Notes: generated from the letters alone by a model not told the origin. 9,207 nucleotides of DNA from Planctomycetota bacterium (GCA_023261525.1 JAHFOU010000027.1:4385-13591); one strand, 5' to 3'; shown: positions 1 through 6,767, numbered from the stretch's first letter. A program made the numbers and translations.

Positions 1-1441
1 CTCCCTGACGCCCCTCTCCGCTCCAGAAGGGGCTCTTGTTCAACTCCTCGAAGGTCCTTCCCTCGAAGGGGCTGGAGCCCTCCCGGACCAGCTTGTCGGC
101 GCCCTCCTGGGTGGTGAAAGTGCCCATGACCACGCCCTCGTGAACATGCACGCGCTGGGGCGCGGCGGCCTGCCCCGACGGGTCACGGGCATCGAGGGCC
201 TGAAGGACCTCGGCGCGAGAGGATTCGGCTTCCTTGCGTCCGATGATGACGCGCTCCTGGAACTCCTTCCATTCCTTCTGGTCGACCCCGGAGGGAGGGG
301 CCTTTGCAAAAGGGTCCTCCCCGGGTGTCCTGCCGAGGGCGGCATCCTCGAAGCTCCGGCGGGCATCGCGCCCGCGCAGGGCGGCGCCGGTGGCGGCTGC
401 GTCCGCATCGACGCGGGCCACCTCCCAGGCCTCCCGCTCGCGACGGGCCTGGGCGGAAAGGCTCTCGGATTTCAGGCGAAGCGCCTCCACCCGCGCGGGC
501 TGAGCGCCGGCGGCCTGGGCAGCCTCGTACTCCGATTTGGCCTTCCGCGCGGCCTCGTCCGAAAGCTCCGCGGCCTTCAGGCATTCCTTCTCCTGCCGGA
601 CCGCGCGGACGCTGACGTCATGCGCCTTCGCGTAGTCGGCATTGGCCTTCTGGAAGGCCAGGAGGCCCTTCTCGTCCACCGGGACGCCGTCCCCGGGTGC
701 GAGGAAGCTCCCGCCCCCGCGCGCGAGGCGGAAACCCTCGTCCAGGAGGAGCCCGGCATCCTCGCCGGAAGCCCCGGCGGCCTTTCGGACCAGGGAGGCG
801 CCGTGGCCGAGATGCCTCAGGTCCACCACCTTCGGGTCGTTCCAGGGCGCGGCGCCGCCCAGCCCGAAGAAGGAGCTCCCTCCCGGCCTCAGATCCACCA
901 CGGAGGGGTCCGAGGCCTCGGCCCCCTCGAAGTGGGTCCCGCCGCCCAGGCGCTTGAGGCGGGCCAGGATCTTCCGGTGACGCTCCCCGCGCAGATGGGC
1001 CAGTTCCTCGGTCCGCTTGTCGAGCATGTCGCGCTGGAATTCGCGCTCGGATTTCAGTCGCTCCTGCTCGCGGGCCCGCCGCCAGGCCTCGATCTCGGCC
1101 TTGCGGCGCTCCTCCTCGGGATCCCCGAAGAGGGCCCGGGTCAGAAGCTGGCCGAAGGCCTCCCCGAGCTGGGAGGCCATGCGCTGGAGATGGGGTGCCA
1201 TGGCGTCCAGGGCGGGATCCCCGGTCCCGGCGTAGTCCGACGATCCGCCGGAAGGCGTACCCGAGTCCAGGCCCAGGCCGTAGTAGCGGCAGCTCCGGTG
1301 GTGCCAGGGGTGACGGGGGGGATGCCCGCAGATGCCGCAGCCGATGGCCCGGCCCTCGATGTCCGCGGCGGCGGGAGGACACGCCGGAGGAAAACAGATG
1401 GCCAGGAAGAGAAGGGGAAGGAGGACGAGGATGCGCTTCAT
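1..1441 (-). CDS. Exported coiled-coil protein of unknown function with a Cys/His cluster (3' end off window)
   Basis: The frame is open for 480 codons from the ATG at 1441 to the left edge, with no stop, so the C-terminus is missing. I do not recognise the family. Residues 1-26 form a Sec signal peptide (hydrophobic core about 4-20, likely cut after the AAA at 24-26). The signal contains Cys16 and Cys21, but neither sits in a good lipobox. Residues 35-51 hold a Cys/His cluster (C35, C38, H40, H44, H47, H48, C51). Residues 108-165 are a highly charged helix rich in E, R and K, and 262-350 another long Ala/Glu/Lys/Arg helix; both look like coiled coil. Between them, DPxVVDLR occurs twice, 24 residues apart, in a Gly-rich stretch. 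The start overlaps the stop of the upstream lipoprotein gene as ATGA, with GGGAG 11 bases upstream, so coupled translation is likely. Amino-acid composition and the signal peptide support this frame over competing frames on both strands. Function is unknown. Confidence 0.85.
   Translation of the reverse strand, partial: MKRILVLLPLLFLAICFPPACPPAAADIEGRAIGCGICGHPPRHPWHHRSCRYYGLGLDSGTPSGGSSDYAGTGDPALDAMAPHLQRMASQLGEAFGQLLTRALFGDPEEERRKAEIEAWRRAREQERLKSEREFQRDMLDKRTEELAHLRGERHRKILARLKRLGGGTHFEGAEASDPSVVDLRPGGSSFFGLGGAAPWNDPKVVDLRHLGHGASLVRKAAGASGEDAGLLLDEGFRLARGGGSFLAPGDGVPVDEKGLLAFQKANADYAKAHDVSVRAVRQEKECLKAAELSDEAARKAKSEYEAAQAAGAQPARVEALRLKSESLSAQARREREAWEVARVDADAAATGAALRGRDARRSFEDAALGRTPGEDPFAKAPPSGVDQKEWKEFQERVIIGRKEAESSRAEVLQALDARDPSGQAAAPQRVHVHEGVVMGTFTTQEGADKLVREGSSPFEGRTFEELNKSPFWSGEGRQG
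1438..1441 (-). promoter_or_regulatory. ATGA stop/start overlap (translational coupling)
   Basis: On the minus strand the four bases read ATGA: TGA ends the TPR lipoprotein gene and ATG starts the coiled-coil gene. GGGAG lies at 1457-1453, 11 bases before the ATG and inside the upstream gene. The arrangement suggests reinitiation and similar expression of the two proteins. Confidence 0.7.
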
Positions 1442-2241
1442 GGCCCGAGCATCTCCCAGGTAAGAAGCATGCCTTCGGCCTCCTGGGCATCGGGACTCCC
1501 GGAAGGCAGGAGGACCAGGGCCCGTCGCATGGCGCGCAGGGCTTCTGGGTAGCGCTGGTACTCCCCCAGGATGAGGGCCTCGTTGAAATGGGCTTCCGCG
1601 CACCAGGGGCAGAAGCGGGCGGCCTGACGGTAGGCCGCTGCGGCCTCCTCATGGTTGCCCTCCCCGGCGAGGAACTGCGCACGGGCCAGGAAGGTCTTCA
1701 ATGCCGGTGGATAGGCCGGGCGGGGGGCACAGGCCTGCCAGGAACGCAACAGGACCTCGGCCAGACGGTCCTCCTCGGCCCCGGGCGGGCTCAGGGCATA
1801 GGCCAGGGCGTCATGGCGGAAGGCGGCGAGCGGGCTTCCCTCCGCCTCGGCGTCCCGGCCCGCCGCCTCTTCGGCGCGCTGGCGGGCTTCGCGGCGATCG
1901 CTGAAAAGAAGCAGGTCGCAGTCGGCGCGAACCAGGGCATACCGGGGGTCCCACTCCAGCCACCGGTCCAGGTCCTGGCGGGCGGCCTCGACCTGCCCCC
2001 GCCCCAGGCGCATCCGCCCGCGGTCCCAGTAGACCCTCACGAGCGTCGGGTCCGCGGCCAGCGCGCGGGCGTAGAGGGCCTCAGCCTCCTCGTGGCGTCC
2101 CGCGCCGGCGGCCCGGGAGGCCTTCTCCAGGAAGGCCCCGGAGGATTCCCGGAATCCAGCCTGCCCTACAGACGGGGAGGAGGGGGGTGGCGGGACACAC
2201 CCCGCGCATAGGAGAAGAAGGAGAAGCGGGCGCCGGTGCAT
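1438..2241 (-). CDS. TPR-repeat lipoprotein
   Basis: A 267-residue protein. It begins with a short positive n-region and a run of leucines ending in LLCAGC, a lipobox-like site with Cys15 as the probable lipidated residue. The -3 residue is Cys rather than the usual Leu, so lipidation is likely but not certain. A Pro/Ser linker (16-24) follows. TPR-like helical pairs are visible at about 38-65 (GRHEEAEALYARALAADP), 70-98, 182-210 and 215-246 (YQRYPEALRAMRRAL). Residues 211-214 are CPWC, at the position between two repeats where family members often have Pro-Trp-Trp-like residues. No enzymatic motif is visible. The likely role is a membrane-anchored protein-protein scaffold facing the periplasm or the cell surface. 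It is the first gene of a minus-strand pair and overlaps the next gene by ATGA. The start was chosen because it gives a complete signal peptide; no Shine-Dalgarno sequence precedes it. The specific partner is unknown. Confidence 0.88.
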   Translation of the reverse strand: MHRRPLLLLLLCAGCVPPPPSSPSVGQAGFRESSGAFLEKASRAAGAGRHEEAEALYARALAADPTLVRVYWDRGRMRLGRGQVEAARQDLDRWLEWDPRYALVRADCDLLLFSDRREARQRAEEAAGRDAEAEGSPLAAFRHDALAYALSPPGAEEDRLAEVLLRSWQACAPRPAYPPALKTFLARAQFLAGEGNHEEAAAAYRQAARFCPWCAEAHFNEALILGEYQRYPEALRAMRRALVLLPSGSPDAQEAEGMLLTWEMLGP

Positions 2242-2294
2242 CGAGGGAATTGTAGCGTCTTGACGATCCGACTCCAGATGGAGATCCTCCTCCC
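2242..2294. promoter_or_regulatory. Divergent intergenic region with candidate promoter elements
   Basis: These 53 bases are the only non-coding gap between the divergent gene pairs and should carry both promoters. On the minus strand, TACAAT at 2254-2249 matches a sigma-70-type -10 box in 5 of 6 positions. Its -35 region 17 bases upstream (CTGGAG) is poor. The predicted transcription start is at about 2242-2241, on or next to the ATG, and no Shine-Dalgarno is present, so that mRNA may be leaderless. On the plus strand, TTGACG at 2260-2265 is a good -35 match, but the -10 candidate 17 bases on (GATCCT) is weak. GGAG at 2280-2283, 11 bases before the ATG at 2295, is a possible ribosome binding site for the plus-strand gene. 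These elements were read by eye. Confidence 0.4.
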
Positions 2295-4340
2295 ATGCGC
2301 GTCCCCATCCTCCTGCTGGCCGCCCTGCTGATGTCCGGGGCCCTGGCGGACGAAACGAAGGAATGGGAGGGCGCCATGGCCTCCGGGGAGGCCGCCCTCA
2401 GGGACGGACGCTACGCCGAGGCGGCCGACCTCTTCCGGAGGTCCGAGGGCCTATCCCAGTCCTTCGGGGTCAAGGACGCGCGCCACCTCCGCTCCCTCAA
2501 CAAGCTGGCCGAGGTCCAGAACTCCCGGGGGGAGTTCGAGGCCGCCGAAGGCCTGGCCCGCAAGGCCCTGGACCTTTCCGGGACCCGCCCGGGCGCCGAA
2601 ACCGACGAGACCGCCCGAAGCCTCACCGCGCTGGCGGACGCCTTGTACTCCAAGGGCCTCAAAACGGAGGCCGAGCCGCTCTACGTGCGTGCCCTGGACA
2701 CCCGCCGCAGGGTCCTGGGAGAGGACCACCCCGACACCGCCGAGGCCCTCGGGAACCTGGGACTGCTGCGGATGGACCAGCAGAAGTTCCGGGAGGCCGA
2801 ACCGATGTTCACCCGGGCGCTCGCCATCCTCCAGAAGGCCGGGGACGCCCAGAAGGCCGCCGTCATGGTGAACAACCTGGGGTACCTCCACCAGGAGGAG
2901 GGCAAGGGCGCCCAGGCCCTGCGCGAGTACCGGCAGAGCCTCGAGATGCGCGAGAAGACCCTACGTGCCGACCATCCCGACATCGGCCAGGCCCTGAGCA
3001 ACCTGGCGACCGCCCTGGCTGCGGATCCCTCCGGCCTGGACGAGGCGGAGCGCCTCCTCCAGCGGGCCCTGAAGATCGCCGAGACGGTGGCCCCGGACGA
3101 CACCCAGGTCGGCTATGCGCTGAACAACCTCGCGTACATCCACCACATGCGCGGCGCCGCGGCGAAGGCCGAGGCCCTCTATCTCAAGGCCATGCAGGTC
3201 TGGGAGAAGCGCTTCGGCCCGGAATGCGCGCAGGCCGCCAATACGCTCGAGAGCCTGGCCGTGCTCCTGGAGGACGCGGGACGCGCCGGCGAAGCGGCCT
3301 CCTGCAAGGCCCGCGCGGAAAGGATCCGCAGCAAGCCCGCCGCGGGACCCGCCGAGGCCTGGGCCTCCGAGTTCCGAACCGCCCAGCAGGCCTCCGATGC
3401 CAGCCGCTTCGCCGAGGCCGCCGACGGCTTCCAGAAGGCCCTGGAGAAGGCCAAGGGCTTCGGGGAGAAGGACGAGCGCTTCATCCGGACCCTGGTCCAG
3501 CTCGCCCTGGCCTGCCGCAACCGCCCGGACTATGCCCGGGCCGAGGCGGCCGCCCGCCAGGCCGTCGCCCTGGCCCAGCAGTCGCTGGGGCAGGACACCC
3601 TGGAGGCCGCGGACGGCCTGAACGCCCTGGCCCTGGTGCTGGACGACACCGACCGAGCCGGCGAGGCCGAACAGCCCTACCAGCGCGCCCTTGCCATCCG
3701 GATCAAGGCCCTGGGAGGCGAGCACCCGGACGTGGCCGTCAGCCTGAGCAACCTGGGCTACCTCTTCCGCAAGCAGCAGAAGTACCCGGAGGCCGAGAAG
3801 CTCTTCCGGAAGGCCCTGGCCATCTCCGAGAAGAACCAGGACCTCTCCTACATGGCCTTCACGCTCAACAGCCTGGGCCTGGTCCACGACGACATGAAGC
3901 AGACAGCCCAGGCGGAAGGGGAGTACCGGAAGTCCCTGGCGCTCTACGAGGGAAAGCTGAAGGGCAACCCCAACATCGCCAACGTCTGCTTCAACCTGGG
4001 CAACCTGCTCAAGCAGAAGGGGGAGATCGAGGAGACCCTTACCCTGCTGAGGAAGGCCGAGGCTGCCGTCCAGGCGACCCTGGGGGCGGAGCATCCGCAG
4101 ATGGCCAAGGCCCGGCACAACCTGGCGGTGATCCACATGACCCAGGGAAAGGACCTGGAAGAGGCGGACCGCCTCTTCCGGAGTTCGCGGGCGATCCTGG
4201 AGAGGGTCTACGGCCCGGACCACCCGGAGGTGGCCTCCTCGCTGGACAACCACGCCCGCCTGCTGGACTCCCTGAACCGCAAGGAAGAGGCGGAGCAACT
4301 CCGCCAGCGGGTCCGTGAGATCCGCGCGAAGCGGCGATGA
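2295..4340 (+). CDS. Exported TPR protein (kinesin-light-chain-like repeats) with two tandem homologous halves
   Basis: A 681-residue protein with a clear Sec signal peptide: hydrophobic residues 4-17, likely cleavage after ALA at 16-18. The mature part is almost entirely TPR of the kinesin-light-chain/TPR_10-TPR_12 type, with the hallmark loop LG-x-(D/E)HP followed by A-x-x-L-x-N-L at about 141-156, 223-237, 473-488, 596-611 and 639-651. Each repeat pair carries the yxxAExLxxxAL helix, for example AEPMFTRALAI and AEKLFRKALAI. The protein consists of two copies of the same ~330-residue unit (22-347 and 354-679), joined by a short Pro/Ala/Gly linker (348-353). No catalytic domain is visible, so the probable role is an all-helical periplasmic or surface scaffold for protein binding. 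It is the first gene of a plus-strand pair and overlaps the propeller gene by ATGA. GGAG lies 11 bases before the start. The exact partner is unknown. Confidence 0.93.
   Translation: MRVPILLLAALLMSGALADETKEWEGAMASGEAALRDGRYAEAADLFRRSEGLSQSFGVKDARHLRSLNKLAEVQNSRGEFEAAEGLARKALDLSGTRPGAETDETARSLTALADALYSKGLKTEAEPLYVRALDTRRRVLGEDHPDTAEALGNLGLLRMDQQKFREAEPMFTRALAILQKAGDAQKAAVMVNNLGYLHQEEGKGAQALREYRQSLEMREKTLRADHPDIGQALSNLATALAADPSGLDEAERLLQRALKIAETVAPDDTQVGYALNNLAYIHHMRGAAAKAEALYLKAMQVWEKRFGPECAQAANTLESLAVLLEDAGRAGEAASCKARAERIRSKPAAGPAEAWASEFRTAQQASDASRFAEAADGFQKALEKAKGFGEKDERFIRTLVQLALACRNRPDYARAEAAARQAVALAQQSLGQDTLEAADGLNALALVLDDTDRAGEAEQPYQRALAIRIKALGGEHPDVAVSLSNLGYLFRKQQKYPEAEKLFRKALAISEKNQDLSYMAFTLNSLGLVHDDMKQTAQAEGEYRKSLALYEGKLKGNPNIANVCFNLGNLLKQKGEIEETLTLLRKAEAAVQATLGAEHPQMAKARHNLAVIHMTQGKDLEEADRLFRSSRAILERVYGPDHPEVASSLDNHARLLDSLNRKEEAEQLRQRVREIRAKRR
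2358..3335 (+). repeat. Internal protein duplication, copy 1 (residues 22-347)
   Basis: The first half of the TPR protein. It aligns with copy 2 at a shift of 332 residues, with only 1-2-residue gaps around residues 233-290. Matching anchors are RYAEAADLF (39) with RFAEAADGF (371), LGEDHPD (141) with LGGEHPD (473), EYRQSLEM (211) with EYRKSLAL (543), and AERIRSK (341) with VREIRAK (673). In residues 141-178 against 473-510 I count 22 identities out of 38. The similarity is at protein level; I did not see long identical DNA, so the duplication looks old. Confidence 0.8.
3354..4331 (+). repeat. Internal protein duplication, copy 2 (residues 354-679)
   Basis: The second half of the TPR protein, in register with copy 1. 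The shortened loop at 511-525, which lacks the DHP turn found in other repeats, is shared with 179-193 of copy 1. This shared irregularity argues for duplication of the whole block rather than chance alignment of consensus TPRs. Confidence 0.8.
4337..4340 (+). promoter_or_regulatory. ATGA start/stop overlap (translational coupling)
   Basis: The TGA that ends the duplicated TPR gene overlaps the ATG of the propeller gene. No strong Shine-Dalgarno precedes it. A second in-frame ATG at 4343 would give a signal peptide only two residues shorter, so the exact start is ambiguous, but coupling is likely with either. Confidence 0.65.
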
Positions 4341-5824
4341 ACATGAAATTCCTCCCGAAGACCGGTCTCTGGACCCTGGCCCTCCTGACGGCAGCTCGCC
4401 TCCCTGCCGCCCCGGAGACCGGCATCACGGAGTTCTCCACGGGGGAAGGGGAGGGCGTGAGGGCCGACGCCAAGGGCCTCCGTCTCGACTGGGATCCCGC
4501 CCGCTTCCTGACCCTGCACCGGGCCGGCCCCAAGTACGCCAAGATCCCGGACATGACCACGCTGGGCGGCAAGCTCTACTTCGGCACCTGCAACGTCCCC
4601 ATGGACGAATCCACCGGGAATGACGCCGAGGTGCTCTGCTACGACCCCGCGACCGACCAGGTCTCCCTGGCCTTCAAGGTGTCCGACTACGGCATCCTGC
4701 GCATGCACACCTACGGCGACAGGCTCTACATGTCCGGCGTGGAAGGCGGCTGCGGGATCTATCTCTACGACGGAAAGAAGCTGACGCGGACCTCGGCGGT
4801 CTCGGGCTCCTACCACACCCTGGACGTCGCCCTGGTGGGCAAGGCGCTCTACGCCTCCTTCGGCGCCCTGGACGGGGGCCGGCTCTCCCGCTCGGACGAC
4901 GGGGGGAAGACCTGGAAGCCGGTCTTCCAGATCCCCGTCGAGAATCCCGCGGCGTCCCCCCAGGCCGTCTCCCGGATCTACTTCATGGGGGTCCTGGGCG
5001 ACATCCTGCTGGCGAACCCCATGGGCTATGAGTACGACGACTACCAGACGGATCTCATCCTGGTGGAGCCCGGGAAGGAGCCCCGGAAGCTCGACCTGGA
5101 GCCGGGCCACCTGACCGTGACCAACTACGCGGTCTTCGCCGGGAAGCTCTGGATGCAGGCCGGCCTGCAGGGCGGGGGCAAGCCCCGGCAGGCCCACGGC
5201 TGCACCTTCGACGGGAAGGACTTCCAGGTCTGCCCCGACCTCCACGCGGCCCTGGACCTGTTCGCCACGGAGGACGCGCTCTACGCCCTCCTCTGCACCG
5301 ACAACGAGGACCACACCCAGGGCCTGGTCGTCTCCAGGACCAAGGACGGGCAGACCTGGGGGAAGCTGGCCACCTTCTCCGCGAAGAAGGACCCGCATCC
5401 CCACAGCCACCCCGAGGACATGCTGACGGAGATCTCGCTGGCGGTGCTGGAGGGCCGGATCTACGTGGGGTGCAACCAGAACGCCACGCTCTATGCCGAA
5501 GCCTACGCCGGGAAGGGGACCTGGACGTCCAAGCCTCTGCGCGTCAGTGACCCCGCCCAGCTCCAGGTCTCCTGGAAGGCCCTTCCCCTGCCCAAGGCCA
5601 AGGGGAAGGCCGAGGCTCCGGTCCGCTACCGGATCCGCTCGGGCCCGACGAGCGAGTCCCTGGCGGAGAAGCCCTTCTCGGACGCCTTCGACAAGCCCTC
5701 GGACCTGAGCAAGGCCGTGGGCACGGACGCCTGGATCCAGGTCCAGGTGCTGTTGACCTCGGTCGAGGAGGGGCGACGCAGTCCCGTCCTCACTTCGCTC
5801 CTGGTGCGGGGGACCGCTCCTTAA
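4337..5824 (+). CDS. Exported seven-bladed beta-propeller-like protein with Asp-box motifs
   Basis: A 495-residue protein. It starts with a signal peptide (hydrophobic 10-20, cleavage near LPA-AP at 22-26). The body shows a repeating strand motif of the form G-(K/D/R)-x-(L/I)-(Y/W) at about 77, 127, 168, 219, 268, 312 and 372. Seven copies at 41-60-residue spacing fit a seven-bladed propeller. SRSDDGGKTW (184-193) is a canonical BNR/Asp-box (S-x-D-x-G-x-T-W), and SRTKDGQTW (333-341) is a second, slightly degenerate one, as in sialidase-type and photosystem-assembly-type propellers. The last ~100 residues (395-495) look like a beta-sandwich ending in a WIQVQ...SPVLTSLLV pattern, common at the end of exported propeller proteins. 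None of the sialidase catalytic Arg/Tyr motifs is recognisable, so a binding or structural role is more likely than hydrolysis. It is probably co-transcribed with the TPR gene. Its last 35 bases overlap the oppositely oriented hydrolase-like gene. Confidence 0.9.
   Translation: MNMKFLPKTGLWTLALLTAARLPAAPETGITEFSTGEGEGVRADAKGLRLDWDPARFLTLHRAGPKYAKIPDMTTLGGKLYFGTCNVPMDESTGNDAEVLCYDPATDQVSLAFKVSDYGILRMHTYGDRLYMSGVEGGCGIYLYDGKKLTRTSAVSGSYHTLDVALVGKALYASFGALDGGRLSRSDDGGKTWKPVFQIPVENPAASPQAVSRIYFMGVLGDILLANPMGYEYDDYQTDLILVEPGKEPRKLDLEPGHLTVTNYAVFAGKLWMQAGLQGGGKPRQAHGCTFDGKDFQVCPDLHAALDLFATEDALYALLCTDNEDHTQGLVVSRTKDGQTWGKLATFSAKKDPHPHSHPEDMLTEISLAVLEGRIYVGCNQNATLYAEAYAGKGTWTSKPLRVSDPAQLQVSWKALPLPKAKGKAEAPVRYRIRSGPTSESLAEKPFSDAFDKPSDLSKAVGTDAWIQVQVLLTSVEEGRRSPVLTSLLVRGTAP
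5790..5824. other. Convergent 3' overlap of propeller and hydrolase-like genes
   Basis: The plus-strand propeller gene ends with TAA at 5822-5824, and the minus-strand hydrolase-like gene ends with TGA at 5792-5790. The last 35 bases of each are therefore antisense to the other. No hairpin with a T-run is visible at either stop, so the transcripts probably run into each other or stop by a factor-dependent mechanism. Confidence 0.8.
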
Positions 5825-6767
5825 GCTTCCCCTCGAACCAGGTCCGGGCGATCTCGGAGACGTGGGTCTGGATGCAGGCCTCGTCCCGTTCGGGGTACTT
5901 GGTGCTTTTCGGATGGCGCTCGATGACGACGTCCTCCACGCCCAGGGCCTTCCAGTAGTCCTGGACGGCCTTCATCTTGGCATCGTCGAAGCCGCGGTCG
6001 ATGGGCTTGTAGTCGATGCCGGTCAGCTTCATGACGACGTGGGCCTTCTTTGCATACGGCTGGAGGCGCGGGGACAGGCGGGGCGGGGTGGGCCAGGAAG
6101 GGGGGCTCCAGGTCCCGTTGCTGAACCCGTAGGCGAAGAGGTCCGGATGATCCCCGATGTGGGCGGCCAGCTGGCGGGTCCGGAACTCCCAGACCAGGAC
6201 GGCCGTCCGGTCGACCGGAAAGAGCGCGGCCAGGGACTCCAGGATCTCCTTGGAGAAGGCGACATCGCCCTCGCTGTACTCCAGCGGCATGACGACCAGG
6301 CCCGGGAAGCCTTCCCAGGCCTGCTGGTCATCCTTCCACAGCTCCTGGTGGACGTTGTAGGTGTAGAGGAGGACCAGGGGCAGGGGCTCGTCGCGGAGCA
6401 CGGCTTCGGGGACCATGAGCCAGTAGACCCGGTTCGCCTTGGTCTTGACCAGGGACCAGCCGATACGCTTGGGAATCCCGGCCAGGGGCTTCTGGGGATC
6501 CGCGGGGCCGGCGCGCACCGGCCCGCCCAGCTCCTCCAGGGTCTTGAGCGCCGCGGGATGCTTCGGATCCAGCCGGAGCACCGCCTCGCATTCCAGGCGG
6601 GCCTGCCAGTCCAGCCCCTTCCCCTTGCACCACTTGGCGAGGTCGTAGCGCCCCTTGGCATCCTCCGGGGCGAGTGCCTGGGCGCGCTGGGCGTATTCCT
6701 GGAGGGGGGTGACCTTCTCCGCGCCGAAGGCGCAGAGGGCCGCCAGACAGAGGAGGCGTTTCAGCAT
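5790..6767 (-). CDS. Exported alpha/beta-hydrolase-like protein, probably catalytically degenerate
   Basis: A 325-residue protein. The signal peptide is at 1-16 (MLKRLLCLAALCAFGA, cleavage before Glu17). Residues 30-80 form a small TPR-like helical segment (YDLAKWCKGKGL...ECEAVLRLDPKHPAAL). From about 105 on, the pattern resembles exported esterase/PHB-depolymerase-type hydrolases: a strand NRVYWLMVPE (112-121), LPLVLLY (129-135), a VDR segment leading to a strand (185-193), then a helix and HPDLFAY (207-213). Where a Gly-x-Ser-x-Gly elbow would be expected after VDRTAVLVW there is EFRTRQ, and the usual oxyanion HG after LVLLY is also absent. A GFSNG does occur at 214-218 (Ser216), but it lies after HPDLFAY and is followed by Pro-rich sequence rather than the usual helix. 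It could be an esterase with unusual topology, but a pseudoenzyme looks more likely. It lies 27 bp downstream of the GspK/LamG gene and is probably co-transcribed with it. No strong ribosome binding site is visible. Confidence 0.85.
   Translation of the reverse strand: MLKRLLCLAALCAFGAEKVTPLQEYAQRAQALAPEDAKGRYDLAKWCKGKGLDWQARLECEAVLRLDPKHPAALKTLEELGGPVRAGPADPQKPLAGIPKRIGWSLVKTKANRVYWLMVPEAVLRDEPLPLVLLYTYNVHQELWKDDQQAWEGFPGLVVMPLEYSEGDVAFSKEILESLAALFPVDRTAVLVWEFRTRQLAAHIGDHPDLFAYGFSNGTWSPPSWPTPPRLSPRLQPYAKKAHVVMKLTGIDYKPIDRGFDDAKMKAVQDYWKALGVEDVVIERHPKSTKYPERDEACIQTHVSEIARTWFEGKLKERSPAPGAK

Noticed and set aside
1326..1339. Possible c-type haem site (CGICGH) in the coiled-coil protein
   Set aside because: The haem motif needs CxxCH. 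Here the residue after the second Cys is Gly and the His follows one position later.
140..1552. A 470-codon plus-strand open frame antisense to the coiled-coil gene
   Set aside because: Rich in Gly, Ala, Leu, Pro and Arg, with no domain or export signal. It lies opposite a minus-strand gene with a signal peptide, Glu/Lys-rich helices and an ATGA junction. High GC makes long antisense frames common.
1600..1611. CPWC in the TPR lipoprotein as a thioredoxin-like redox site
   Set aside because: It falls at the turn between two TPR helices, in a position that is usually Pro-Trp-x in this type of repeat, and there is no thioredoxin fold around it. A disulfide is possible but a redox enzyme is not supported.
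618..1682. A 354-codon minus-strand frame overlapping both minus-strand genes on the left
   Set aside because: Arg/Pro/Gly/Ser-rich composition typical of a shifted frame. It crosses the well-supported junction of the two real genes and has no recognisable domain.
2961..4298. A 445-codon minus-strand frame opposite the TPR gene
   Set aside because: Leu/Gly/Val/Gln-rich with apparent repeats, but these only mirror the TPR repeats on the other strand. No domain is visible.
2363..4318. A 651-codon plus-strand frame inside the duplicated TPR gene
   Set aside because: Consists mostly of Gly, Arg and Pro, as expected from reading a GC-rich gene in the wrong frame. The TPR frame is unmistakable.
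2295..4340. Eukaryote-like kinesin light chain suggesting recent transfer
   Set aside because: KLC-type TPRs are widespread in bacteria, and base composition and gene overlap match the neighbours, so there is no sign of transfer.
4208..5410. A 400-codon minus-strand frame opposite the propeller gene
   Set aside because: No signal peptide or domain. It is antisense to a gene with Asp-boxes and a regular blade pattern.
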